Below, in pieces: positions 26,008 to 33,512 of a DNA stretch of 59,156 nt; position 1 is the first letter of the stretch; every line of letters starts with the position of its first letter. This DNA is from Sphingobium boeckii (GTDB taxonomy: Bacteria; Pseudomonadota; Alphaproteobacteria; Sphingomonadales; Sphingomonadaceae): the NCBI RefSeq assembly GCF_014199215.1, contig NZ_JACIJC010000007.1, forward strand, positions 1-59,156. The letters are read 5' to 3'. Below the pieces are notes generated by a model. The model was not told where the DNA came from and made no database searches. It saw only the letters and a list, made by a program, of their open reading frames with translations. The position numbers and the translations under genes are program-made.

Positions 26008-26493
26008 CTATTGGCGACAAGCATCAGCATCGCTTTTGCGAGAATACACTACCCCGCCCCCATCAGCGGCAATTTGGATGCGTCCGGCATATTCTTCTGG
26101 ATGCCTCATTCGATCTCTGTTCTTACCGGGCGCGGGCAGCAACGGCCAGAAGAAGCCGATGCCTCGCGTAGAAAGGAATTGGTAGTGTCCAGTCGGCATA
26201 CGCTTCAGCAGCAATGCAGGCCGCACATTTAGCTGATAGCTCGTCTTGGAAGGCTCAGCGATATAGCTAAACTTGCGACGGGCAGGCTCGATGATATAAA
26301 TCGCATCCTCGCGGATATCGAGGGGCGGGGCATTGGCAGCGACATAACATCCCCACACCAATCGCTGATTAATGGGTTCAGGGCGCAGGAATATTGCTGC
26401 GAGGAGCAGCAGTACGACAAGGGGTATAAAGATGATCCCCCAACCAACGACCTTGGCCTTCAGTGGAACGTCTTGGAAAAGCGATGCTGCCAT
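26008..26493 (-). CDS. Hypothetical single-pass membrane protein
   Basis: 161 residues with one strong N-terminal helix (VVGWGIIFIPLVVLLLLAAIF, about 15-36) followed by a soluble domain (WGCYVAANAPPLDIREDAIY, then YQLNVRPALLLKRMPTGHYQ). Family not recognised. The ATG at 26493 is preceded by further in-frame start codons. The gene is isolated between the GIY-YIG unit and the MNT-HEPN gene within the island and has fairly low GC, consistent with acquired DNA. Confidence 0.6.
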   Translation of the reverse strand: MAASLFQDVPLKAKVVGWGIIFIPLVVLLLLAAIFLRPEPINQRLVWGCYVAANAPPLDIREDAIYIIEPARRKFSYIAEPSKTSYQLNVRPALLLKRMPTGHYQFLSTRGIGFFWPLLPAPGKNRDRMRHPEEYAGRIQIAADGGGVVYSRKSDADACRQ

Positions 26494-26616
26494 AACCACA
26501 GTATGCCAAGGCTGACATCAATCGTCACGACCCAACGTCAGCTATCGTCGCTTTGTTACTCAAAAGCCGACGGCCCGCAATCCACCAAAGTTTGCCGTTC
26601 CGCGCGGCCTGCCCGG

Positions 26617-27543
26617 CTATCGACGGACGGCTTCTTCCAGTTCCGCGATCTTGTCGGTGCAGACTTGGTGGACGATGCGGCCCAATTCTTCGACGCGTCC
26701 GCCGAGCCAGGCCAGCTCCTCTTCGCTGATCTTGTAGTGTTTGGAGTAGCGCGCCTTAGTGTAGGCTTCCTTCAATTTTTGAAACATCGCGCGTTCGCTG
26801 CGATTGCTCTCGGGCCAGACGCCATGAAGGCGGCGGTCAAGTCCTTCGGCAAGCGAGCGCAGGAAGGCGATGTTGTGATTGTACGGGGTATAGTTCGTCA
26901 GAGTAAGCAAAACACAGGAATAAAGGCGCTCAGTTGCCTGATGCAGTTCAAAGGCCGCAATTTTTCCGCGCCCTTTTTCAATCGCATGTTTTGCCTGATC
27001 GTAGAAATCTGACGAACTGGTAAGCCATTCTTCGAAATATTCTTTCGCGGCGACGAGTGCCTGCTCCGGTGTCTTCGGCTTGGGCGTGGTCAGTTGGCGA
27101 TCGTCGGCCTCGTAAAGCGCAACACCATCCTTTGCGACCTCCATGAAGAACACGCGACCATGCGCGAGCCCGTCATTCACCTCATGCAGGCTGTGCACGA
27201 TGAAGTTGACCGGGGTGCGCAGGGTCTTCTCGATCGTATAGGCGCGGATCAGCCGTTCCTCAGCCTTCGCCCAATAGGCCGCGCGGTCGGTCAGTTCCTG
27301 CTGGCTGACGATGATGAGGATGTCATAGTCGGATTTATACTGGTTCGCCGACAATGGCGCATCGACCCAGTCGCCGCGCGCGTGGCTGCCAAACAGGATG
27401 ATTTTCAAAATGCGCCCGCCCTTGCGGCGTCCGGTCGCATTCTCGTTTGCCTGGCCGAACTCGTCGAAAATGATCTCGACAATGCGCTCAAGCTCGCGCT
27501 GCTTGGCCGCAGGAAGATGGTCGAGGTCGGTTCGCATGGTCAT
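26617..27543 (-). CDS. Nucleotidyltransferase-HEPN fusion protein
   Basis: 308 residues. The N-terminal MNT domain (about 1-135) has an intact active site: GSHARGDW and SDYDILIIV. The C-terminal HEPN domain (about 165-300) is a helical bundle containing HQATERLYSCVLLTLTNYTP and ARYSKHYKIS, the latter resembling the HEPN R-X(n)-H-x-Y signature with only three residues between R and H. In separate HEPN/MNT toxin-antitoxin pairs the MNT protein AMPylates the HEPN toxin. In this fusion both activities would be in one chain, implying self-modification or another target. Start: ATG at 27543 or 27537. It is divergent from a Fic gene. Confidence 0.85.
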   Translation of the reverse strand: MTMRTDLDHLPAAKQRELERIVEIIFDEFGQANENATGRRKGGRILKIILFGSHARGDWVDAPLSANQYKSDYDILIIVSQQELTDRAAYWAKAEERLIRAYTIEKTLRTPVNFIVHSLHEVNDGLAHGRVFFMEVAKDGVALYEADDRQLTTPKPKTPEQALVAAKEYFEEWLTSSSDFYDQAKHAIEKGRGKIAAFELHQATERLYSCVLLTLTNYTPYNHNIAFLRSLAEGLDRRLHGVWPESNRSERAMFQKLKEAYTKARYSKHYKISEEELAWLGGRVEELGRIVHQVCTDKIAELEEAVRR

Positions 27544-27846
27544 GAATCTTCGGGAATTCGTTGCGCTTTGGCAAGGGCAATCGGAAGTTTTGGCACGGTC
27601 CAGGGACTCAACTACAAACTCCGATATGAAGCTGAGCACTTTGATCAGTCCATTCTTAAAACCCACAATGTCGCAAATACCTTCCCTTAACTCACAAATT
27701 GTAGCGCAATGTTCGAAAGAGCGCGGCTTATACCCAAAGACCGGCTCGATAAGCTACCAACGGCGAACCCTTCTTTTCATTCTATCAAAAGAAGGAATAT
27801 TCCATTATACCTTCTTTTCGAGCTTCGCTAGGAAAGGTTGTCTGTT
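27544..27846. promoter_or_regulatory. Divergent control region between MNT-HEPN and Fic genes
   Basis: 303 bases of comparatively AT-rich sequence with no gene. The Fic-proximal part carries three copies of a 9-base sequence in alternating orientation (27769-27818), and AGGAAAGG lies seven bases before the Fic TTG. Autoregulation by the Fic protein's C-terminal winged helix is a reasonable inference. Confidence 0.5.
27769..27818. promoter_or_regulatory. Three alternating inverted 9-mers (putative operator)
   Basis: CCTTCTTTT at 27769-27777, AAAAGAAGG at 27787-27795 and CCTTCTTTT at 27810-27818. Copies 1 and 2 form a hairpin with a 9-base loop, and copies 2 and 3 form an alternative one with a 14-base loop (AATATTCCATTATA, which itself contains AATATT). 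This could be a tandem operator or a switchable RNA leader directly upstream of fic. Confidence 0.55.
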
Positions 27847-29028
27847 TTGACGAAGGGTGTGGATTGGAGCACGAGACTTTGCCGCGTCGTTGAAACAACC
27901 GCAGGAGGTGAGCGCGTCCGCGCGCTCGTTCCGCCTCCATTACCACCCAGGCCGCCAATCGCACTCGCCAAGCTATCGCGCCTGCATGATGAGGCCAATC
28001 GCGCGCTCGGTCGGCTGGACGGCGTGACGACCATTTTGCCTGATGCCGACCTGTTCCTTTATGCGTATGTTCGCAAAGAGGCAGTGCTTTCCTCACAGAT
28101 TGAAGGCACCCAGTCTTCGCTTTCAGACCTGTTGCTCTTCGAGAATGAGGCCTCGCCGGGTGTGCCGCTCGACGATGTGCAGGAAGTGTCGAATTATGTC
28201 GCGGCCATGCGTCACGGCCTTGCTCGGCTACGCGAAGGCTTCCCGTTGTCGTTGCGATTGATTCGCGAAATGCACACGGAATTGCTCTCCAGAGGGCGCG
28301 GCTCCACCAAACAACCTGGTGAGTTTCGCACCACGCAAAACTGGATTGGCGGCACGCGCCCCGGCACGGCGACGTTCGTGCCACCACCGGTTAACGAATT
28401 GGGTGCCTGCCTCGATGCGTTCGAAAAATATCTCCATGCCGAAGAACAGGATTTGCCGCTTCTCATTCGGATCGGCATGGCTCATGTCCAGTTCGAGACG
28501 ATACATCCCTTTCTGGATGGCAACGGGCGGATTGGGCGGCTCCTCATCGCATTGTGGCTCTGCGAAGCCAAAGTGATCCACGAACCGATTCTATATCTCA
28601 GCCTCTATTTCAAGACGCACCGGCAAACCTATTATGAACTCTTGCAACGGGTTCGTGATCGGGGGGATTGGGAGGCTTGGCTGGTCTTCTTCCTCGAAGG
28701 CGTTGTCGAAACTGCCGATCAGGCAGTGGATGCAGCACGACGCCTTCGCGGCCTCTTTGCCGATGATCGCATAAAGATCGAAGGGCTGGGCCGCGCGACG
28801 GGCTCAGCGCTGCGGGTTCATCAAATGATGCAATCGCGCCCCATATTATCGGTGCCTATGGCGGCGCAGCAATTGAGCCTATCACTTCCGACTGTCAGGG
28901 ACTCAGTGCGGCATCTTGTCGATCTCGGTATCTTGAAGGAAATCACTGGCCGCAAGCGTGATCGCCAGTTCGCCTATCAAACTTATCTCGATGTCCTATC
29001 CGAAGGCACGGAACCTCGCGCGGGCTAG
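27847..29028 (+). CDS. Fic-domain AMP-transferase with C-terminal winged helix
   Basis: 393 residues, like Shewanella SoFic. An N-terminal inhibitory helix carries S-x-x-E-G (LSSQIEGTQSSLSDLL, about 80-95), so this is a class II self-inhibited Fic. The Fic core has the complete active motif HPFLDGNGRIGR (about 225-236). The tail (about 315-370) is a winged helix (VPMAAQQLSLSLPTVRDSVR HLVDLGILKEITGRKRDRQF) that may bind its own promoter. The enzyme would transfer AMP from ATP to a protein hydroxyl. The TTG at 27847 has AGGAAAGG at the right distance; a TTG at 27838 has none. There is no separate antitoxin gene, as usual for this class. Confidence 0.9.
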   Translation: MTKGVDWSTRLCRVVETTAGGERVRALVPPPLPPRPPIALAKLSRLHDEANRALGRLDGVTTILPDADLFLYAYVRKEAVLSSQIEGTQSSLSDLLLFENEASPGVPLDDVQEVSNYVAAMRHGLARLREGFPLSLRLIREMHTELLSRGRGSTKQPGEFRTTQNWIGGTRPGTATFVPPPVNELGACLDAFEKYLHAEEQDLPLLIRIGMAHVQFETIHPFLDGNGRIGRLLIALWLCEAKVIHEPILYLSLYFKTHRQTYYELLQRVRDRGDWEAWLVFFLEGVVETADQAVDAARRLRGLFADDRIKIEGLGRATGSALRVHQMMQSRPILSVPMAAQQLSLSLPTVRDSVRHLVDLGILKEITGRKRDRQFAYQTYLDVLSEGTEPRAG

Positions 29029-29070
29029 TTGGAAAATTCCCGCTCATTTGATCTGCGCTCCTGATCATTA

Positions 29071-29157
29071 TCAACAAGTAGGGCCTTGCGCATTAGCCAC
29101 TTTGTACGGCTTTTCCTTGGGCTTAGCGCTCCGGATTCCGGTGTCTGTCAGCGCCAT
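29071..29157 (-). pseudogene. Tyrosine-integrase N-terminal remnant
   Basis: The 28-codon frame MALTDTGIRSAKPKEKPYKV followed by ANAQGPTC matches the start of P4-type island integrases (MALTDxxIRxAKPKEKPYKLxDxxGL). The frame ends in TGA, and no further integrase sequence follows before the Fic gene. Its place beside tRNA-Gly, pointing into the island, is the standard position for an island integrase. Very little remains of an about 400-residue gene. Confidence 0.75.
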
Positions 29158-29173
29158 TGAGGCCCTCGCTGCG

Positions 29174-29212
29174 GATGGGGGCTTCGCGAGGCCCCCAAAT
29201 TAGGCCCCCATC
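29174..29212. repeat. Nested palindrome between integrase remnant and tRNA-Gly
   Basis: GATGGGGGC (29174-29182) pairs with GCCCCCATC (29204-29212). An inner GCCCCC at 29191-29196 competes for the same GGGGGC, so two hairpins exclude each other. It may be a leader of the lost integrase gene or part of its recombination site. The core GCCCCCAAATTA also occurs near the other island end. Confidence 0.55.
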
Positions 29213-29321
29213 GGCCGCAATTGCAGGCAGACGACGGCATTCGCCGACAATCGGAGAATGCTTTAAAGTACAGGAAAATAGGGGATTTTTCAGCTGTTGG
29301 CGGTCATCGTCAAACAGGATT

Positions 29322-29395
29322 TGGAGCGGGTGAAGGGAATCGAACCCTCGTCGTAAGCATGGGAAGCTTCTGCTCTGCCATTGAGCTACACCCGC
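29322..29395 (-). tRNA. tRNA-Gly (anticodon CCC)
   Basis: On the minus strand the gene starts GCGGGTGTAGCTCAATGGCA. The acceptor arm is GCGGGTG/CACCCGC, the D-arm is GCTC/GAGC, the anticodon loop TTCCCAT gives CCC, the T-arm has GGTTCGATTCCC, and CCA is encoded at the 3' end (29322-29324). Length is 74 nt. The first anticodon-stem pair (G27-A43) is a mismatch and the T-stem has one G-U pair; both are tolerable. It is the probable insertion site of the island on its low-coordinate side. Confidence 0.95.
29330..29344. repeat. Putative right attachment site within tRNA-Gly
   Basis: GTGAAGGGAATCGAA in the 3' half of tRNA-Gly, identical to 23976-23990 in the same orientation. Integration through this core would leave the tRNA intact, as seen. 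Confidence 0.55.
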
Positions 29396-29400
29396 AAAGC

Positions 29401-29425
29401 CATGATATCGCAACCCGATATCATG
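29401..29425. promoter_or_regulatory. Perfect 10-bp inverted repeat upstream of tRNA-Gly
   Basis: CATGATATCG, loop CAACC, CGATATCATG: a perfect palindrome starting six bases before the 5' end of the tRNA gene. It could be a protein-binding site in the tRNA promoter. No T run follows, so a terminator is less likely. Confidence 0.45.
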
Positions 29426-29587
29426 ACGGCGCCCTGAAAGTCGCTGACCGACTTTACCGGAGGCGGGGACGCTATCGCCGCGGTGGCGGGGGATGTCAAC
29501 GGCGCTGGGATCGATAGTTGGGCGTGACGGCGCGTGCGGACGGCGATAGTCCTTCCGGACCAATTCTTGAATGACGGGCAAAATAGA

Positions 29588-30517
29588 ATGATCGACGGCG
29601 CGCACGCACCTCTGTTTGGCGCCATCGAGGCTGGCGGCACGAAATTCGTCTGCGGCGTGGGCAGCGCGGCGCTGGGGTCGCTGGAGAGCGCGACCATCCC
29701 GACGCGCGATCCCGACGCCACTTTTGCCGATGTGCGCGCCTTTTTTGATAGGGCGGCGCGGCATGGGCCGGTCGGCGCGATCGGGATCGGCAGCTTCGGC
29801 CCGCTGCAGCTTGATCCCGCAGCGGCAGACTTCGGGCAGATTCTGCGCACGCCCAAGCCCGGATGGACCGGTGTCGATCTGCCGGGCCGCGTGCGCGCGT
29901 TCAGCGGCGTGCAGGTCGCGCTCGATACCGATGTCAACGCCGCCGCGCTGGCTGAGGCGGCGGCTGCAGGGCCGAATATCGGCACGCTTGCTTATGTCAC
30001 GGTGGGAACGGGCATCGGGGTCGGGATCGTGATCGATGGCAGGCCGGTGCATGGGCTGGGCCATCCCGAGGCGGGGCATATGCTGCTGCGCCGCCACGAA
30101 GCCCATGCCGGCTTTGCGGGCATCTGCCCGTTTCACGGCGATTGTCTGGAAGGGCTGGCGAGCGGCCCCGCAGTGGCAGCGCATTGGGGGGCGTCACCCT
30201 CATCTTTTCCGGACGCTCATCCATTCTGGGATATGGAGGCCTATTATCTCGCCCAATTGTGCGCCACGCTGTTTCTGACGGTCGCGCCGATGCGGATCGT
30301 CCTAGGCGGCGGGGTGATGAAGCAGCAGGCTTTTTTCGCACGAATCCGCGCCAGGACGCTTCACCTGCTTGGGGGCTATGTCGGCGCGCTTGACGACATG
30401 GCGGCGATGGACAAGCGGATCGTCCCGCCGCTATGCGCTGAGCCTCCGGGCCTGATCGGGACCTATATTCTGGCGGAACGGATCGCCGCCGGAGGGTTAC
30501 CCCGTCCCGCTGAATGA
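29588..30517 (+). CDS. ROK-family sugar kinase (fructokinase-like)
   Basis: 309 residues. It has an N-terminal ATP-binding motif (GAIEAGGTKFVCGVG), a glycine-rich ROK core (ALDTDVNAAALAEA; YVTVGTGIGVGIVIDG) and the zinc-binding block of fructokinases (GHMLLRRHEAHAGFAGICPF, HGDCLEGLASGPA). The C-terminal LGGGVM motif is also present. It should phosphorylate fructose or a related hexose in the cytosol using ATP. The ATG at 29588 begins directly before the ATP motif; the frame is open further upstream without a better site. It stands alone between tRNA-Gly and the STN fragment. Confidence 0.88.
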   Translation: MIDGAHAPLFGAIEAGGTKFVCGVGSAALGSLESATIPTRDPDATFADVRAFFDRAARHGPVGAIGIGSFGPLQLDPAAADFGQILRTPKPGWTGVDLPGRVRAFSGVQVALDTDVNAAALAEAAAAGPNIGTLAYVTVGTGIGVGIVIDGRPVHGLGHPEAGHMLLRRHEAHAGFAGICPFHGDCLEGLASGPAVAAHWGASPSSFPDAHPFWDMEAYYLAQLCATLFLTVAPMRIVLGGGVMKQQAFFARIRARTLHLLGGYVGALDDMAAMDKRIVPPLCAEPPGLIGTYILAERIAAGGLPRPAE

Positions 30518-30588
30518 TCGCCGTGAGTCACATGTTTGACATGAGGTGATGCCAAAGACGCTCATCTTTTAATCGGCGATCCAATCAG

Positions 30589-30999
30589 ATGGTGGCTTGG
30601 GAACGGACCAATATTGGGATCGTAAGAGCCCTGCTCGTCATTTTGGCGATTCTGGGATTGGGCGGTGGTGCCCCGGCCTTTGCCGAGAAAGGGCCGGCCG
30701 CCGTCGATTATGCGCAACCCGCCATGCCGCTGGCAGACGCGCTCAGGCGATTCGCCAGAGTGACCGGCTATGATGTGGTCTTCCAGGAAAGCTTGCACGA
30801 TCACGTTCGAGCGGGAAACGCTCTAAGAGTAGCGCGGCCCGGCCGGATACGTCGATCGATCGTGTCCGGCCATGGTTTCAAAATATTGGAGATGTGCCGC
30901 TGGCATCTCGATGACGGCCGGGGGGGGGCAATTACCCGCCGGGCACCACGATCTGCCGGATGGCCTGACCATCGGCGAGACTGTCGAGCAGATCATTGA
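30589..30999 (+). pseudogene. STN-domain protein fragment
   Basis: The frame has a signal peptide (VRALLVILAILGLGGGAPAF) and an STN (secretin/TonB N-terminus) domain start (VDYAQPAMPLADALRRFARV TGYDVVFQESL). STN domains sit at the front of ferric-siderophore receptors or of small signalling proteins. After about residue 85 the sequence becomes low-complexity and basic, runs through nine consecutive G (30920-30928) and reads antisense across the end of the next gene. I infer that the receptor part has been lost. The remaining secreted STN module could still be expressed. Confidence 0.5.
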
Positions 31000-32065
31000 T
31001 TTCCGACAGCGGACTGATCGATGTCAGGAGTTTCTCCACCGGCAATCGTCCGGACTGCCACATGGCGATATAGCGGGGAATGTCGCGGGCCGGTATGGCC
31101 GATCCCATGTAGGAGCCGATCAGGGTCTTGCCTTCTGCGACCAGCGAGACCGCCGGTATGTCGAATGTCTCGGCCGGATTGGGGAGGCCCACGGTTACGA
31201 TGCGCCCGCCGCGCCGCGCCGCCGCATAGGCTGCCTTCAGCACCACAGCCTTGCCGACCGTCTCGATCACGACATCGGCACCGCCTTCGGGAAAGGCGTT
31301 CCTGATGTCATCGTCTTGCTCCGGCGCGAACGCCATCGCGCCAAGCTCCGTTGCAATGGCCCGCTTTTCAGCCGATGGATCGATCGCCACCAGGATGCCG
31401 GCACCGGCGGCCCGCGCTGCGAGGAGCGCGGAAAGCCCCACGCCGCCCAGGCCATAGATGAGTATATTCTCGCCGGGACGAAGCGCTGCCGAATTGATCA
31501 CCGCGCCCGCGCCGGTCAGCACCGCACAGCCGAACAGCGCTGCGATATGCGCCGGAATATCCCGGCTGATTTTCACGGCCGAACGGCGATCCACGACCAC
31601 ATGCGTGGCGAAAGCCGATACCCCCAGGTGATGATGAACATCATGGCCGCACTTGTCATGCAGACGATGACCGCCGTTCAGCAATCGCCCGGCACCATTC
31701 GCCGCCGCGCCCTCCGGGCACATATAGGGTTCGCCGGCCTTGCACCGGATACACTCGCCACAAGAGGGAAGAAATGTGAGGATGACCCGGTCGCCCAGGG
31801 AAAAACCCTTGTCGTCCTTTGTGCCCAGGGCTTCGACGATCCCAGTGGCTTCATGGCCAAGCGCCATGGGCATCGGCCTGGGGCGATCGCCGTTGACGAC
31901 CGATAAATCAGAATGACACAGGCCGGCCGCGTCTATGCGAACCAGAAGTTCGCCCGGAGCGGGTGGATCCAATACCAGCGTTTCCAGGCTGAGCGGCTGA
32001 TTCTGCGCATAGGGGCGCGTATTGTCGCCCGTCTGCTTCAATACGGCGGCGGTGATTTCCATCAT
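30932..32065 (-). CDS. Zinc-dependent alcohol dehydrogenase (MDR family)
   Basis: 377-residue NAD(P)-dependent dehydrogenase. Catalytic zinc ligands: GLCHSDLSV (Cys, about residue 49), GHEATG (His-Glu) and FGCAVLTGAG (third ligand region). The structural zinc loop is CGECIRCKAGEPYMC (four Cys). The Rossmann motif is IYGLGGVGLSALLAARAAGA. This arrangement is like class III and aryl-alcohol dehydrogenases. It is the last gene of the leuCD-like operon, and its ATG overlaps the lyase stop (ATGA). It probably oxidises an alcohol or reduces an aldehyde made by, or feeding, the upstream enzymes; the substrate is unknown. Confidence 0.9.
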   Translation of the reverse strand: MMEITAAVLKQTGDNTRPYAQNQPLSLETLVLDPPAPGELLVRIDAAGLCHSDLSVVNGDRPRPMPMALGHEATGIVEALGTKDDKGFSLGDRVILTFLPSCGECIRCKAGEPYMCPEGAAANGAGRLLNGGHRLHDKCGHDVHHHLGVSAFATHVVVDRRSAVKISRDIPAHIAALFGCAVLTGAGAVINSAALRPGENILIYGLGGVGLSALLAARAAGAGILVAIDPSAEKRAIATELGAMAFAPEQDDDIRNAFPEGGADVVIETVGKAVVLKAAYAAARRGGRIVTVGLPNPAETFDIPAVSLVAEGKTLIGSYMGSAIPARDIPRYIAMWQSGRLPVEKLLTSISPLSEINDLLDSLADGQAIRQIVVPGG

Positions 32066-32916
32066 CTTGCCCACTTCTTTTCGAAATCCCAGACTTCCTG
32101 GAAGCCGATCATGCCGCAAAATTCCTTGAAGTTGAATATCGGCATATCGGCAGGTTCGCCGTCTCCCTGATCCCGCAGCTTGATGAACGCGGACTCGATG
32201 GCGGCGGCGGCGATCAGGCTGGAAAGCGCGGGGTAGATGGCAAAGGCATAGCCGATGTCCTTCAGCACATCGCCCGTCAGGATCGGGGTCGAGCCGCCAT
32301 TGGCCATGTTTGCCATGACGGGCTTTTCGAAGGTGGAGCAGGCCAGACGCATTTCCGCCTCGCTCTCCATCGCTTCGGGAAAGAGAATGTCGGCACCCGC
32401 TTTCGAATAGGCTTCGAGACGGCGCAAGACGCTGTCCATGCCTTCCGATTGGCGCGCATCGGTGCGGGCGATGATGAGCATGTCTTCGCGCGTGTCAGCG
32501 GCGACCTTGATCTTGTCGACCATGTCCTCGATCGGGATCACGCGGCGATTGGGCGTGTGGCCGCATTTCTTTGGAAATTCCTGATCCTCGATCTGGATCG
32601 CCGAAACGCCCGCCGCCTCATAGCCCTTTACGGTGTGCTGCACGTTCAGCAGCCCGCCAAAGCCGGTGTCGGCGTCGGCGATGAGCGCTGCCTTGCTGGT
32701 TTTTTTCAGTGTGGCTTGGCGGTCGAGCATCTGGGTGTAGGATACCAGGCCGGCATCCGGCAGGCCATAGGCCGACGCCGTCAGCCAGTAGCCACTGCCA
32801 TAGACGATATCGAAGCCCACGCGATCGGCGATCACGGCGGTGATCATGTCGTGAATGCCCGGCACCACGAAGAATTCCTTCAGCGCCAATTTGTCACGCA
32901 GGCGGGTATCGGCCAT
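32062..32916 (-). CDS. Isocitrate lyase / PEP mutase family carbon-carbon lyase
   Basis: 284 residues. The family signature KKCGH (about 115-119) carries the catalytic Cys, and the Mg site is seen in ALIADADTGFGG. Further family motifs are IIARTDARQS, GADILFPEA and ANMANGGSTPI. Members cleave 2-hydroxy (2-methyl)dicarboxylates such as methylisocitrate or 2,3-dimethylmalate by retro-aldol reaction, or decarboxylate oxaloacetate. Directly upstream is a leuC/leuD-type hydro-lyase pair, a combination known from the 2-methylcitrate and 2,3-dimethylmalate routes, so a methylated malate/citrate analogue is the likely substrate. ATG at 32916 preferred: AAGGA lies seven bases upstream; ATG at 32922 overlaps the leuD stop. 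Confidence 0.87.
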   Translation of the reverse strand: MADTRLRDKLALKEFFVVPGIHDMITAVIADRVGFDIVYGSGYWLTASAYGLPDAGLVSYTQMLDRQATLKKTSKAALIADADTGFGGLLNVQHTVKGYEAAGVSAIQIEDQEFPKKCGHTPNRRVIPIEDMVDKIKVAADTREDMLIIARTDARQSEGMDSVLRRLEAYSKAGADILFPEAMESEAEMRLACSTFEKPVMANMANGGSTPILTGDVLKDIGYAFAIYPALSSLIAAAAIESAFIKLRDQGDGEPADMPIFNFKEFCGMIGFQEVWDFEKKWAR

Positions 32917-32918
32917 TT

Positions 32919-33512
32919 TCATTTCCTTGCTGTCCAGAGCCATGGGGCTGCGCGCTGTTGCGCCGCCTCGAATGCGGTGATGTCCCCGCCGTGCAGTGCG
33001 AGGATACGGGTGGTATCGTTCCAGCCCTTGAGCAGAGCCTCGCGGCGGTCATTGGCCACATCGAAAGCGATGTCGGGCAGGCCTTGGGCTTTCACCAAGC
33101 GCGCTTCCAGATCGACTGTGATCGTCCCGCCCGCTTCTGCGTGGCTGCGCAACGCGCCAACCCGTGACGCGTCGAGCCGGATGGGCAACATATTGTTACG
33201 AAAGCAATTGGCGTAGAAAATTTCGCCAAAGCTCTCGGCGATGATGATGCGAATGCCCAGGTCGAAGATCGCCCAAGGCGCCTGTTCGCGGCTTGATCCA
33301 CACCCGAAATTCGGTCCTGCGATCAGGATCGGGCGGCTGTCGCCCGCGCGGATCGGAAAATCCGGCTCATCGCGGCGATCGGCAAAGGCATAGGCACCCA
33401 GCCCCTTTTTCTCGGTGATGAGGAGGAAACGGGCAGGGTAGATGATATCCGTATCCATATCCGCATCGGGCAGGGAAATAGCCGGGCCGGTGACGGTGAC
33501 CAATTTGCTCAT
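32919..33512 (-). CDS. LeuD-like small subunit of an aconitase-type hydro-lyase
   Basis: 197 residues. It carries the swivelling domain of aconitase-superfamily enzymes: [35 protein letters not shown], and [20 protein letters not shown]. With the large subunit it would form a 4Fe-4S isomerase or dehydratase of the 3-isopropylmalate, citraconate or 2,3-dimethylmalate dehydratase type. The ATG overlaps the large-subunit stop (ATGA). The next gene is a lyase rather than leuB, arguing against leucine biosynthesis and for a catabolic role. Confidence 0.9.
   Translation of the reverse strand: MSKLVTVTGPAISLPDADMDTDIIYPARFLLITEKKGLGAYAFADRRDEPDFPIRAGDSRPILIAGPNFGCGSSREQAPWAIFDLGIRIIIAESFGEIFYANCFRNNMLPIRLDASRVGALRSHAEAGGTITVDLEARLVKAQGLPDIAFDVANDRREALLKGWNDTTRILALHGGDITAFEAAQQRAAPWLWTARK

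Larger units (their letters stand above)
23976..29344. mobile_element. Decayed genomic island inserted at tRNA-Gly(CCC)
   Basis: Four observations support this. The 15-base segment GTGAAGGGAATCGAA from the tRNA-Gly T-arm/acceptor (29330-29344) recurs in the same orientation at 23976-23990. A tyrosine-integrase N-terminal remnant lies next to the tRNA at 29071-29157. The SRPBCC gene is cut at the left repeat. The short sequence GCCCCCAAATTA occurs near both ends (about 24058 and 29191). The cargo is typical accessory material: sigma factor, nucleotidyltransferases, HEPN, Fic, GIY-YIG. With the integrase reduced to 28 codons the island should be immobile by itself. That the two repeats are true attachment sites is inferred. 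Confidence 0.6.

Noticed and set aside
27181-27690. Plus-strand frame across the start of the MNT-HEPN gene
   Set aside because: It is the antisense of the conserved nucleotidyltransferase motifs and has no features of its own.
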